A stretch of DNA of 64,000 nucleotides from Natrinema amylolyticus_A (GTDB lineage Archaea > Halobacteriota > Halobacteria > Halobacteriales > Natrialbaceae): NCBI RefSeq assembly GCF_042678045.1, contig NZ_JBHUDI010000013.1, positions 1 through 64,000 of the forward strand, read 5' to 3'. The notes under the pieces are model-generated. The model searched no databases. It had not been told where the DNA came from and saw nothing but the letters and a program-made list of their open reading frames with translations. The translations under genes and the position numbers were made by a program. Positions 25,192 through 33,212 of the stretch are shown piece after piece; within the stretch, counting starts at the first letter, position 1; each line of letters starts with the position of its first letter.

Positions 25192-25999
25192 TTGTCCGCT
25201 TAACAGTACTCGTCGAATCCGCTTCTCTGGCAGGGATAGAGCAATCTCCTGTCAGATTGAACTGACCACCTCTGCCTTATTGTTGAGCCGCGCGAGGATA
25301 CAGATACCGATGGTATTCCCGAACGCAGCAAAGCGTCACTGCAGGCCTGTCTCGAGCTCGTCGACAGTTTCGTTCGTAGATGTCACGTACAAAGGAAGTC
25401 GATCACGAAGCCATACAAGACAGGCGCAGCGATTCGACGGAACCCATTCTGGCTAACTGAGAATTGAAGTGGGGTTGATAGTAACTCTCCCAAACATTTC
25501 ACCTGTCGCGTTACCTGCGCGACAGGCCAGTTAAATCATCCACGACCCTATTTATTTCAGTTTGCCCGGCGGCCACCACTCTACGCCCATCCGGGCGGCT
25601 TTTGAGGTCCGATCAGGGACGTTGAATGCCAGCTACTCGATCCCGAGTGTATCGACGGCTTCACGTGGTTCAGCATTGTGTTCGAAGAGATGATTGACAG
25701 CCAACTGCCAGGAATGCTCGACGGGTTGCCTGAGCAAGTGAGCGTCAAGTTAGGGTGTGCATCGATGTCCCCTGTGGGTTCCAGATCGCAGTCGGTTCTG
25801 CGCCGCTGAGAAGCGGGAAGAATTGATAAATCCCGAATTAGTTGCATCACTTGTCGCGCTTCTCCTGTGCGACAGAGACAGAACCAACCGCCTGTTCGCC
25901 TCTATTCCATTACGCTCGGCGCCACCACCCTGTGCCCATCCGAGCGGGTTTGAGAACTATTCAAAGATGTCGGGTTATGGCTACCCAATCTCGGTCCCG
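25192..25999. other. Relic-rich intergenic region with a degenerate duplication
   Basis: No intact gene. CTGTCGCG/CGCGACAG (25503-25525) forms a perfect 8-bp hairpin; a degenerate copy of this segment and of the following GGC-GCC-rich stretch (25500-25620) recurs at 25850-25955. Around 25624-25809 the plus strand reads C-I-D-G-F-T-W-F-S-I-V-F-E-E-M-I-D without a start, another possible gene fragment. Confidence 0.4.
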
Positions 26000-26104
26000 T
26001 CAACGGCTTCGCGAGAGTTCGAGATCGGCCTCTTCATAGTGAACAGAGAACTCGGTCAGTACGACGGCAGTCAGGATGTCTTCTTGGCGATCAGTCAGTG
26101 GCAT
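26000..26104 (-). pseudogene. Truncated relative of the 4716 small protein
   Basis: From the ATG at 26104 the first ~27 codons read T-D-R-Q-E-D-I-L-T-A-V-V-L-T-E-F-S and Y-E-E-A-D, matching N-R-Q-E-D-L-L-I-A-V-A-L-A-E-F-S of the 60-residue protein at 4716. A TGA after 34 codons and loss of the second half mark it as a relic. Confidence 0.55.
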
Positions 26105-26267
26105 CGTAAGCGTTGGCTGCAGCTTCGCGTGTATAGCGTGATATTGACTCCACATCGAAACAATCAGAGGATGCAGCGAGGTTTCGGATAGCTGACCTCG
26201 TACCGCTCAAAGGCGTATCACAGCATCACACTGAGGGATGTGAGTTTAGCAGTCGCCAGATTCAGAG

Positions 26268-26564
26268 TTAGCCAACCCAGTCCGTCGGTCGGACAGCGAC
26301 TGCACTCTGGGAGAGTGGTTTGTGAACCTTGAAAATACAGATCATACCCATGATTGCCGCAATCGTGAACATCCAAAGTTGTTTCCGGTAACGCTGGCCC
26401 AGTTCTCCATCCGACACTTCCCACGGACGTAGAATGTATCTCGAGACGACAGGGTCCCGGTGACAGCTGGCGTCTTCAGACACACCCACAGGAAAGTCAT
26501 TGGAGTAAGACCGACAACAACCGATCAAGTGACGTACTATGGAGTAACAGTACACTGCATACAA
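26268..26564 (-). CDS. Possible small membrane protein
   Basis: 98 residues if the upstream ATG is used. The believable part is the C-terminal half: Y-I-L-R-P-W-E-V-S-D-G-E-L-G-Q-R-Y, then a hydrophobic segment M-F-T-I-A-A-I-M-G-M-I-C-I-F. The first ~30 codons look non-coding, so this may be the 3' fragment of a membrane protein gene. Weak support. Confidence 0.3.
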   Translation of the reverse strand: MYAVYCYSIVRHLIGCCRSYSNDFPVGVSEDASCHRDPVVSRYILRPWEVSDGELGQRYRKQLWMFTIAAIMGMICIFKVHKPLSQSAVAVRPTDWVG

Positions 26565-26688
26565 CGGCTCTTGTGCTAGATATTAGTTGAGTGGATAGAG
26601 TGAGACCCTTCCTAGGGGTTGTGGGTAGTCGGGAGACACTCTCAACTGTCGACGTCAGGTGTCTCCGGAACCGGCCATTTCACCGGGG

Positions 26689-26955
26689 ATGTCGACATCG
26701 TCCATCAACAAGACACGTCGTTCAGTATACTCGAGGCCGTTCTTGCGCTGTGTCCGCTTTGGGACAGTGGGCCCGATCTACGAGGTCGAGAGTGAGAGCG
26801 GTGCTACCTACGAGGTCGATATCGAGGCAGCGACATGTACTTGTCCTGATTTCGAGCAGTGCCAGCCAGATGACGGCTGTAAGCATCTTCGCCGTGTCGA
26901 CCTCGAGATCCGCACGGGACTTGTCCCTGCGCCGGATAGCACGTTCAGTCGCTGA
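26689..26955 (+). CDS. Small SWIM zinc-finger protein
   Basis: 88 residues. The C-terminal half carries a SWIM motif: C-T-C-P-D-F-E-Q-C then C-K-H-L-R-R-V, following Y-E-V-D-I-E-A-A-T. SWIM domains bind DNA or proteins. The ATG at 26689 starts M-S-T-S-S; earlier starts are possible. It is shorter than usual haloarchaeal SWIM proteins (~110-250), so it may be a fragment that still reads through. Nothing else lies in 26105-26688 besides the possible membrane fragment. Confidence 0.5.
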   Translation: MSTSSINKTRRSVYSRPFLRCVRFGTVGPIYEVESESGATYEVDIEAATCTCPDFEQCQPDDGCKHLRRVDLEIRTGLVPAPDSTFSR

Positions 26956-27127
26956 CTATTGAGCTATCTCGTCACTCGAGACGGTTTGTATCCCCCGAAA
27001 GGGGTGCGGGGGCTCAAAGGGAGTCCACCGCAGCAACCCCATGAGACAAAGAGAGACAGCAATCGTGTCGACAGACGTTGAGGCGACTCGACTCCTGAAG
27101 CGAGGGATCGACAGATGACAGATCGAG

Positions 27128-27274
27128 ATGAGTGTCGAATGCCGACGTGTTCGGAGCCTGCTCGCGATCGTGCAGGATATTCTGGTCGGTTCTGACAGCT
27201 GTGAGGTCCGCTACGAACATCTCCAAGCAGACGGTCGAGATGCCGCAGTGGATGAAGCCGAGGATCGGTACTGA
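27128..27274 (+). CDS. Very small ORF coupled to a 20-codon ORF
   Basis: 48 codons from an ATG (C-R-R-V-R-S-L-L-A-I-V-Q-D-I-L-V then acidic), ending TGATG where a second ORF of 20 codons begins (27274-27336, ending E-W-G-Y-D-F-E). Upstream a stop in the same frame interrupts a further protein-like stretch (T-R-L-L-K-R-G-I-D-R), so this may be a broken longer gene. Function unknown. Confidence 0.3.
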   Translation: MSVECRRVRSLLAIVQDILVGSDSCEVRYEHLQADGRDAAVDEAEDRY

Positions 27275-27537
27275 TGCTCGAGCAGATCGATGAGCTTGCT
27301 GATCAGCTCCAAGAATGGGGCTATGACTTCGAATGAGAGATCATAGAGTCTTAGATTAGACTCTTAGGTTAGTATCTTGGCTTCAAATCTTAGAAAATTT
27401 AAGAACAAGCACGATTTGTAGGACCGAAGCGTCGAAACTGGAGTTCTTGAAGCTTCGAAAGACGGCATAGGAGCAATTCGACTGATGTGATCTATGGCTC
27501 AGAACAATCTCGAGTAATAGTGAAGGAAGCGGTTGAA

Positions 27538-27623
27538 CTACAGTAGCCACTGAAAGTCAATGCACATCCGTTCGCACGACTGCTGTGCGATCGGTGTGTG
27601 AATCGTTTCAGTTGTTACTATAG
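27538..27623 (+). mobile_element. MITE-like element, copy A (86 bp)
   Basis: Bounded by CTACAGTAGCCACTGAA and, at the other end, TTCAGTTGTTACTATAG, whose complement is CTATAGTAACAACTGAA: imperfect terminal inverted repeats. Related copies lie at 44730-44856, 56195-56281 (reverse) and, divergently, 45080-45150. No coding content. It lies ~50 bases upstream of the first iron box. The surrounding 27275-27670 shows an AT-rich stretch with TTAGGTTAG at 27365 but no gene. Confidence 0.6.
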
Positions 27624-27671
27624 GTACCTGATTCATCCGCTATCAGAATACACACCGGTGAGCCTGTCGGT

Positions 27672-27685
27672 TTAGGCTGCCCTAA
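27672..27685 (+). promoter_or_regulatory. DtxR/IdeR-type iron box 1
   Basis: TTAGG-CTGC-CCTAA palindrome, 151 bases before the leader ORF. Matches the half-site pattern of DtxR-family metal regulators. Confidence 0.6.
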
Positions 27686-27768
27686 GAAAACTGCATCGTA
27701 TTGTTCACGACGTGTGATCCGCGAATATCCATCATCCATACTTAAGTCGAGAAAACGAGAATGGTGTT

Positions 27769-27782
27769 TTAGGCCAACCTAA
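27769..27782 (+). promoter_or_regulatory. DtxR/IdeR-type iron box 2
   Basis: TTAGG-CCAA-CCTAA, extended to TTTAGG/CCTAAA; just upstream of the TATA element and 33 bases from box 3, about three helical turns. Confidence 0.75.
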
Positions 27783-27790
27783 ACCGGTAG

Positions 27791-27800
27791 CTTTATATTT
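27791..27800 (+). promoter_or_regulatory. TATA element of the siderophore operon
   Basis: CTTTATATTT centred about 27 bases before the ATG at 27823, so a leaderless transcript is expected. Boxes 2 and 3 flank it on both sides. Confidence 0.6.
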
Positions 27801-27801
27801 T

Positions 27802-27815
27802 TTAGGCTGGCCTAA
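27802..27815 (+). promoter_or_regulatory. DtxR/IdeR-type iron box 3
   Basis: TTAGG-CTGG-CCTAA, extended by A/T on each side to a 7-bp half-site; lies between the TATA element and the transcription start, where a bound repressor would block initiation. Confidence 0.75.
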
Positions 27816-27822
27816 AACTCAT

Positions 27823-27897
27823 ATGGGTCAATCGAGTACAAGAGCACAGGCGTCTCGTGCAGTAGTTTCGGCCTGTCGAGGAGGTGGCGTACGATGA
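27823..27897 (+). CDS. 24-codon leader ORF of the siderophore operon
   Basis: Begins M-G-Q-S-S-T-R-A-Q-A-S at the expected transcription start and ends C-R-G-G-G-V-R. Its TGA overlaps the ATG of the aminotransferase (ATGA), and its last codons contain GAGGAGGTGG, a strong Shine-Dalgarno for the downstream start. Ribosomes could load on the leaderless ORF and re-initiate on the first enzyme. Whether the peptide itself matters is unknown. Confidence 0.55.
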   Translation: MGQSSTRAQASRAVVSACRGGGVR

Positions 27898-29267
27898 CCT
27901 ACCTGGAACAGGGAAACAGCGCTATCCTCTCCCAGCAGGCCGGACGGGAATCGAATGCGCGGACGTACCCTCGGCATCTCCCCTTGGCCATCCGCGAAGC
28001 GCAGGGCGTCACCGTGACCGATATGGACGGGAATGAATACTACGATTGCCTCGCCGGGGCGGGGACGCTCGCGCTTGGTCACAATCACCCGCGGGTCGTC
28101 GAAGCGATGGAGCGCACGCTCGAGACCGGGCGACCGCTCCACACGCTCGACATCTCTACGCCCGCGAAAGAGCGGTTCGTCGACTCGCTGTTCGAGAGCC
28201 TGCCCGACGAATTCAGCGAGCGAGCGAAGGTCCAGTTCTGTAGCCCGGCCGGCACGGATGCCGTCGAAGCTGCACTGAAGCTCGTCAAAACGGCCACCGG
28301 GAACCGGAGTATCCTCGGGTTCCAGGGTGCCTATCACGGGATGACGAGCGGGGCGCTCTCGCTGATGGGCGATACCGATGCCAAGGAGCCGATTTCGGGG
28401 TTGATGAACGAGGTCCATCACCTGCCGTTCCCGTACGACTATCGATGCCCGTTCGGCGTCGGCGGCGAGGACGGACACCGAATCGGGAGCGACTACGTCG
28501 AAAACCTCCTTGATGACGGAGAAGGTGGGCTCACCGACCCTGCCGGGATGATTCTCGAGTCCGTCCAGGGGGAAGGGGGCGCGATCCCCGCACCCGATGC
28601 GTGGCTCCGAGAGATCCGTCGCATTACGCGTGAGCGCGACATTCCTCTCATTTTGGACGAAATTCAGGCGGGTCTCGGACGGACAGGCGAGACCTACGCC
28701 TTCGAGCATGCCGGAATAACACCCGACGTGGTCACACTCTCGAAGGCCATCGGTGGCGGTCTCCCGCTCGCCGTCGTCGTCTACGACGAGGAACTCGATG
28801 TTTGGGAACCCGGTGCACACGCCGGAACGTTCCGCGGGAACCAGCTCGCGATGGCAGCCGGGGAAGCGACCATCGACTACGTACTCGAGAACGACCTCGA
28901 TGATCACGCCGCCGACGTAGGCGCACGTCTGCGGGATCACCTCGAGACGACGGCCGAGCGATTCAGTGCGGTCGGAGACGTCCGGGGTCGCGGGCTGATG
29001 CTGGGCGTCGAGTTTGTCGACACCGACGCCGACTGGCAGGGTCCAGGTCCTCACGCTCCGGACGGCGATTTCGCGGCGGCAGTTCAGGCCGAGTGTTTCG
29101 ACCGCGGGCTCATCATCGAACTTGGTGGTCGCGAGAGCGCGACCGCCCGGTTCCTCCCGCCACTGATCGTCTCCGCGTCGCAGATCGACGAGATCGCCGC
29201 TATCTTCGAGGAGGCCATCGCTGCCGTCGCCGATGTCGAGGCAGAACCGGCGGGGGTGACCGTATGA
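27894..29267 (+). CDS. dat: L-2,4-diaminobutyrate:2-oxoglutarate aminotransferase
   Basis: 457 residues, class III PLP aminotransferase of the Dat/RhbA type, converting aspartate semialdehyde plus glutamate to L-2,4-diaminobutyrate. Visible features: Y-Y-D-C-L-A-G-A-G-T, F-Q-G-A-Y-H-G-M-T, E-S-V-Q-G-E-G-G, L-D-E-I-Q-A-G-L-G-R-T-G, and the PLP lysine in L-S-K-A-I-G-G-G (Lys284). Length is normal. EctB of ectoine synthesis is similar, but no ectA/ectC is present and the next gene is the decarboxylase, so siderophore supply is the likely role. Its stop overlaps the next start (ATGA). Confidence 0.9.
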   Translation: MTYLEQGNSAILSQQAGRESNARTYPRHLPLAIREAQGVTVTDMDGNEYYDCLAGAGTLALGHNHPRVVEAMERTLETGRPLHTLDISTPAKERFVDSLFESLPDEFSERAKVQFCSPAGTDAVEAALKLVKTATGNRSILGFQGAYHGMTSGALSLMGDTDAKEPISGLMNEVHHLPFPYDYRCPFGVGGEDGHRIGSDYVENLLDDGEGGLTDPAGMILESVQGEGGAIPAPDAWLREIRRITRERDIPLILDEIQAGLGRTGETYAFEHAGITPDVVTLSKAIGGGLPLAVVVYDEELDVWEPGAHAGTFRGNQLAMAAGEATIDYVLENDLDDHAADVGARLRDHLETTAERFSAVGDVRGRGLMLGVEFVDTDADWQGPGPHAPDGDFAAAVQAECFDRGLIIELGGRESATARFLPPLIVSASQIDEIAAIFEEAIAAVADVEAEPAGVTV

Positions 29268-30748
29268 GCGCAGACGAGTTGTTCCTCGACTCGGAAGCGG
29301 GCACTACCGCCTACCGTGAGGCCATGCAGCGGGCGACCGACGCCGTCGTGGATAGCTTCGCCGCCGCCGAGAACCCGTACTCGGGGCGGTCACCCGAAGC
29401 GCTCTCCGAGCAGTTCACGGACCCGATCATCCCTGAAACCGGAACGGGTCTGGATACTGCCATCGATGAAGTCGCTACCAAGGTTCTCGCCCACTCGGTT
29501 GGGACTTCGAACTCGCGGTGCGCGGCTCACCTCCAGTGTCCGCCGATGATTCCGGGGCTCGCCGCAGAGGCGATGCTCACCGCGGCGAACCAGTCGCTCG
29601 ACTCCTTCGATCAGGCGCCCGCAGCCACCGTCCTCGAGCAGGAAGTCGTCGGCGCACTCTGTGAGCTGTTCGACCTTCCGGACGTCGCGGATGGCGTCTT
29701 CACGAGCGGGGGGACGCAGTCGAACCTCCAGGCCCTCCTGTTGGCCCGCGACCGATACTGTCGTCGGCAGTTCGACCGTGACGTGCAGGCAGACGGGCTC
29801 CCGCCAGCGGCCGAGTCACTTCGCATCCTCTGCTCGGAGGAGGCCCACTTCACTGGCAAGCAGGCCGCCCACCACCTCGGGCTCGGCGAAGACGCGGTCG
29901 TCGCCGTTCCGACCGACGAGAAGCGCCAGATGGACCCCGACGCACTCGACGAAATACTCGCTGAGCTCGATGCTAACGATGCGGTGCCCTTCGCGCTCCT
30001 CGGGACTGCCGGAACGACCGACTTCGGCAGCATCGACCCGCTGGACGCACTCGCCGACCGGGCTGCCGAGCACGACCTCTGGTACCACGTCGATGCAGCG
30101 TACGGCGGTGCCCTCGCGCTGACCGACTCCGACGACCTGCTCGAGGGCATCGAGCGTGCCGACTCTGTCGCTGTGGACTTCCACAAACTCTTCTACCAGC
30201 CCATCAGCTGTGGCGCGTTCCTCCTCGGCGATGGGGGCGATTTCGAGTGGATGGCGCGTAACGCCGCCTACCTCAACCCGGAGGAACACGACGAGACCGG
30301 CGTTCCGAACCTCGTCGCGAAATCGGTCCAGACGACACGCCGATTCGACGCGCTGAAACCCTACCTCGCGTTCCGTGCCCTCGGTCGCGAGGGAATGGCG
30401 GATCTCGTCGAGGAGACCGTGGCGTTGGCGTCCGATGCGGCATCGCTCATCGAGGATGCCACCGACTTCGAACTGTTGCACGAACCGACGCTGAACGCGG
30501 TCGTCTTCCGCTATCGGCCGCGCGAAGCGATGAGTGAGCAAGCTGTCAGCCGGTTGAACGCGGACATCCGGGAGCGGTTGCTCCACGACGGCCGTGCGAT
30601 CGTCGCCAGGACGGAAGTCGCAGGCGTGACAAGCCTGAAGTTTACGCTGCTGAATCCGACCGCGACGCTTGATGACGTCGCCGAGATGTTAGACGTCATC
30701 AGGGACTGCGGCGCGGCGGTCGCCCGAGAGCAGGAGGTGCTCGCATGA
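29264..30748 (+). CDS. ddc: L-2,4-diaminobutyrate decarboxylase
   Basis: 494 residues from the ATG at 29264, which overlaps the upstream stop. Group II PLP decarboxylase: G-V-F-T-S-G-G-T-Q-S-N, H-F-T-G-K-Q-A-A-H-H, Y-H-V-D-A-A-Y-G-G with the PLP-contacting Asp, and D-F-H-K-L-F-Y-Q with the PLP lysine (Lys308). It would make 1,3-diaminopropane, the backbone amine of schizokinen and rhizobactin. An RhbB homologue by position and pairing with dat. Glutamate or tyrosine decarboxylase is the alternative from fold alone, made unlikely by context. Confidence 0.9.
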   Translation: MSADELFLDSEAGTTAYREAMQRATDAVVDSFAAAENPYSGRSPEALSEQFTDPIIPETGTGLDTAIDEVATKVLAHSVGTSNSRCAAHLQCPPMIPGLAAEAMLTAANQSLDSFDQAPAATVLEQEVVGALCELFDLPDVADGVFTSGGTQSNLQALLLARDRYCRRQFDRDVQADGLPPAAESLRILCSEEAHFTGKQAAHHLGLGEDAVVAVPTDEKRQMDPDALDEILAELDANDAVPFALLGTAGTTDFGSIDPLDALADRAAEHDLWYHVDAAYGGALALTDSDDLLEGIERADSVAVDFHKLFYQPISCGAFLLGDGGDFEWMARNAAYLNPEEHDETGVPNLVAKSVQTTRRFDALKPYLAFRALGREGMADLVEETVALASDAASLIEDATDFELLHEPTLNAVVFRYRPREAMSEQAVSRLNADIRERLLHDGRAIVARTEVAGVTSLKFTLLNPTATLDDVAEMLDVIRDCGAAVAREQEVLA

Positions 30749-32559
30749 CACTGGCGTTCAACGGTCGTGCGGACCGGGACGTCGATCCGGCCGAACGGGC
30801 CGACAACGCCACGGTGCACGCGTTCCTCAACTGCTATCTCCGCGAGACCGGCGACTATACGGTCTCCGACGAGTCCGTTGCAGACGTCGCACCCGGGCCC
30901 GACGGCCTGCTTCGGACGCGGCTTCCCGAACAGGGGATCGACGTACTGGCACCCCTCGAGTACCGGTCACCGACAGAGCGCCATCTGTTCGACCTGCCCG
31001 TTCGATACCGTCTCCCTGACGGCACAGTCCACCCAGTCGACGCCGCGACGCTCGCCTCGCTCGTCGTGAAAGACCTCTCGCGAACACGAGAGGGCGGATC
31101 CGTTCCGGACGAACTGCTCGAGCGGGTCCTTCGGAGCAAGCGAAACGTCGAAACCTTCGTCCGTGCACGGACGGGCGACGAAGCACACCTCTACGACGAG
31201 CAGCTGTCGTTCCGCGATGCAGAGCAGGCGCTCGTCTTCGGCCACCACCGTCATCCGACACCCAAGAGCCGACAAGGTATCGCTGCCCGAAACCAGGAAA
31301 CGTACGCGCCGGAACTTCGCGGGGAGTTCTCCCTCCACTATTTCCGCGCGGATCCCGATCTCGTCGCGGAGCGGTCGGCCCTCGATCGGCGCGCCACGAC
31401 CTGGGTGAAAGACGCTCTGCGCGAGGACGACACCGTGCCCGAGACGTTCGTCGACGATCACGTCGAAAGCGACGACATCCTGTTGCCGGTCCATCCGTGG
31501 CAGGCGAACTACCTCTGTGACCAGCCACACGTCCAACGCCATCTCGGGGACGGGCTCGAACACCTCGGTGCAGTCGGACAGGAGTTCTATCCGACCACCT
31601 CGGTCCGGACGCTCTACAGCCCGGATACCCCGTTCATGGTGAAATCATCGTTACGCGTGAAGATCACGAACTCCGTACGGACGAACAAACGCCCGGAACT
31701 CGACCGCGGTGTGGCCGTCGCGGAACTCCTCGAGACCGCGTTCGGCGACGAACTTACCGAGGCGTTCCCCAACTTCGACATCGTCCGCGATCCCGCCTTC
31801 CTCGCGCTCGACATCGGGGACGAACCCGAGTCCGGACTCGAGACGGTCCTCCGGGCCAACCCCTTCCGCGGTGACCTGGCCGAGCGGTCGACCCCACTGG
31901 TTGCGCTCTGTCAGGACGCCATCACAGGCCAGTCGCGTCTCGGTCGTCTCGTCACGACCATCGCCGAGCGCGAGGGCCGCGATACCGCGGCGGTCAGCGA
32001 AGAGTGGTTCCGCCAGTACCTGGAAATCGCGATTCGCCCGGTGCTGTGGCTCTATCTCGTCCAGGGTGTCGGCGTGGAAGCCCACCAGCAGAACTCGGTG
32101 CTCACGCTCGACGAGGACGGCTATCCCTGCGAGTTCCGCTATCGCGACAATCAGGGGTTCTATTTCCCTGAGTCGCAGTATCCCGACGTCGACGCCTATC
32201 TCCCGGGCGTCGGCGAGCGAGCCGACACCGTCTGTGAAGACGCCATCGCCGACGAGCGACTCCGCTACTACGTTATCCTGAACAACGCGCTCGACGTCGT
32301 CAACGCCTTCGGGAGTGCCGGACTCGTCGCCGAGCAACGCCTGCTTTCGCTCCTCCGGGCGGAACTCGAGCGCGCCCGCGAGCACTACGATCGTCCCTCG
32401 TCGGACTTCCTGACGCCGCTGCTGGAATCACCGACCGTCCCGTGTAAGGCCAACCTGCTGACGCGGTTTCGCGGACTGGACGAACTGGAGAACGACCTCG
32501 AGAACCAGTCCGTCTACACGGACGTGAACAATCCCCTCGTCACCGAACTCGAACTATGA
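30745..32559 (+). CDS. IucA/IucC-family siderophore synthetase (first)
   Basis: 604 residues, NRPS-independent siderophore synthetase that joins citrate to an amine through acyl-adenylate chemistry. Seen: H-P-T-P-K-S-R-Q-G, L-P-V-H-P-W-Q (nucleotide-binding region), R-T-L-Y-S...M-V-K-S-S-L-R-V-K-I-T-N and E-A-H-Q-Q-N. Length is normal for the family. Starts inside the stop of the decarboxylase gene. By order it corresponds to RhbC. With the second synthetase at 34578 it would attach the two hydroxamate arms to citrate; which arm each adds cannot be told. Confidence 0.9.
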   Translation: MTLAFNGRADRDVDPAERADNATVHAFLNCYLRETGDYTVSDESVADVAPGPDGLLRTRLPEQGIDVLAPLEYRSPTERHLFDLPVRYRLPDGTVHPVDAATLASLVVKDLSRTREGGSVPDELLERVLRSKRNVETFVRARTGDEAHLYDEQLSFRDAEQALVFGHHRHPTPKSRQGIAARNQETYAPELRGEFSLHYFRADPDLVAERSALDRRATTWVKDALREDDTVPETFVDDHVESDDILLPVHPWQANYLCDQPHVQRHLGDGLEHLGAVGQEFYPTTSVRTLYSPDTPFMVKSSLRVKITNSVRTNKRPELDRGVAVAELLETAFGDELTEAFPNFDIVRDPAFLALDIGDEPESGLETVLRANPFRGDLAERSTPLVALCQDAITGQSRLGRLVTTIAEREGRDTAAVSEEWFRQYLEIAIRPVLWLYLVQGVGVEAHQQNSVLTLDEDGYPCEFRYRDNQGFYFPESQYPDVDAYLPGVGERADTVCEDAIADERLRYYVILNNALDVVNAFGSAGLVAEQRLLSLLRAELERAREHYDRPSSDFLTPLLESPTVPCKANLLTRFRGLDELENDLENQSVYTDVNNPLVTELEL

Positions 32560-33212
32560 CCGGACCAGACGCAACTATCGCGACGGACTACGACTACCAG
32601 ACGTGCGACCCGAGCATCGAACGGACCATATCGCTTCGGCAGGCGACGCTCGACCGTGACCTCGGTCGACTCCACGCCTGGCTCGGGAGCGACCACGTGA
32701 AACCGTACTGGCAGCTCGATCTGCCACTCCCGGCGTTTCGCGACCGACTCGCGACGAAGCTCGCGGACGACCACCTGACGCCCTATATCGGGTGTCTGGA
32801 TCACGTTCCGATGAGCTACTGGGAGTGCTACTGGGCCGCCAAGGACGACGTCGCGAACCACTACGACGCCGACCCAGCCGACCAGGGCGTCCACCTACTT
32901 ATCGGCCCCGACGAGTATCTCGGCCGTGGCTACGCCCTCCCGCTGTTGCGGGCCGTGGTTACGATGCAGTTTCGCCACCCCGAGACGGAACGGGTAATCG
33001 CGGAACCCGACGCTCGCAACGACCACGTTATCCACATCTTAGAGCAGTGTGGGTTCGAATCGCGAGCGGAGTTCCACTTCGACGAGGCCGAGAAGGATGC
33101 TGTACTGATGGTTTGTGACCGAAACCGGTTCGAGACCGAGGTACTCACCGATGCGACGGCTGCACCACCGCAGAACGCGGACGACGGCAGCGAGGTGAGC
33201 GCCGATGACTGA
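32556..33212 (+). CDS. Siderophore acyltransferase, GNAT fold (RhbD/IucB type)
   Basis: 218 residues. Features of the siderophore-type GNAT family: a D-L-G-R-L-H-A-W-L-G start, V-K-P-Y-W-Q-L, M-S-Y-W-E-C-Y-W, and acetyl-CoA motif H-L-L-I-G-P-D-E-Y-L-G-R-G-Y-A. It should acetylate the N-hydroxylated diaminopropane to the hydroxamate. Start overlaps the previous stop by four bases, and the end overlaps the hydroxylase gene by eight. The N-terminal ~25 residues are variable. Confidence 0.85.
   Translation: MTGPDATIATDYDYQTCDPSIERTISLRQATLDRDLGRLHAWLGSDHVKPYWQLDLPLPAFRDRLATKLADDHLTPYIGCLDHVPMSYWECYWAAKDDVANHYDADPADQGVHLLIGPDEYLGRGYALPLLRAVVTMQFRHPETERVIAEPDARNDHVIHILEQCGFESRAEFHFDEAEKDAVLMVCDRNRFETEVLTDATAAPPQNADDGSEVSADD

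Noticed and set aside
27065..27127. Joining an upstream protein-like stretch to the 48-codon ORF at 27128 as one gene
   Set aside because: An in-frame TGA separates them and there is no homologue in view to prove a read-through gene.
27828..29054. Long open frame of 408 codons on the minus strand opposite the aminotransferase
   Set aside because: It is the antisense shadow of a clearly recognised gene in GC-rich DNA; its translation has no motifs and an atypical Arg/Val-rich composition.
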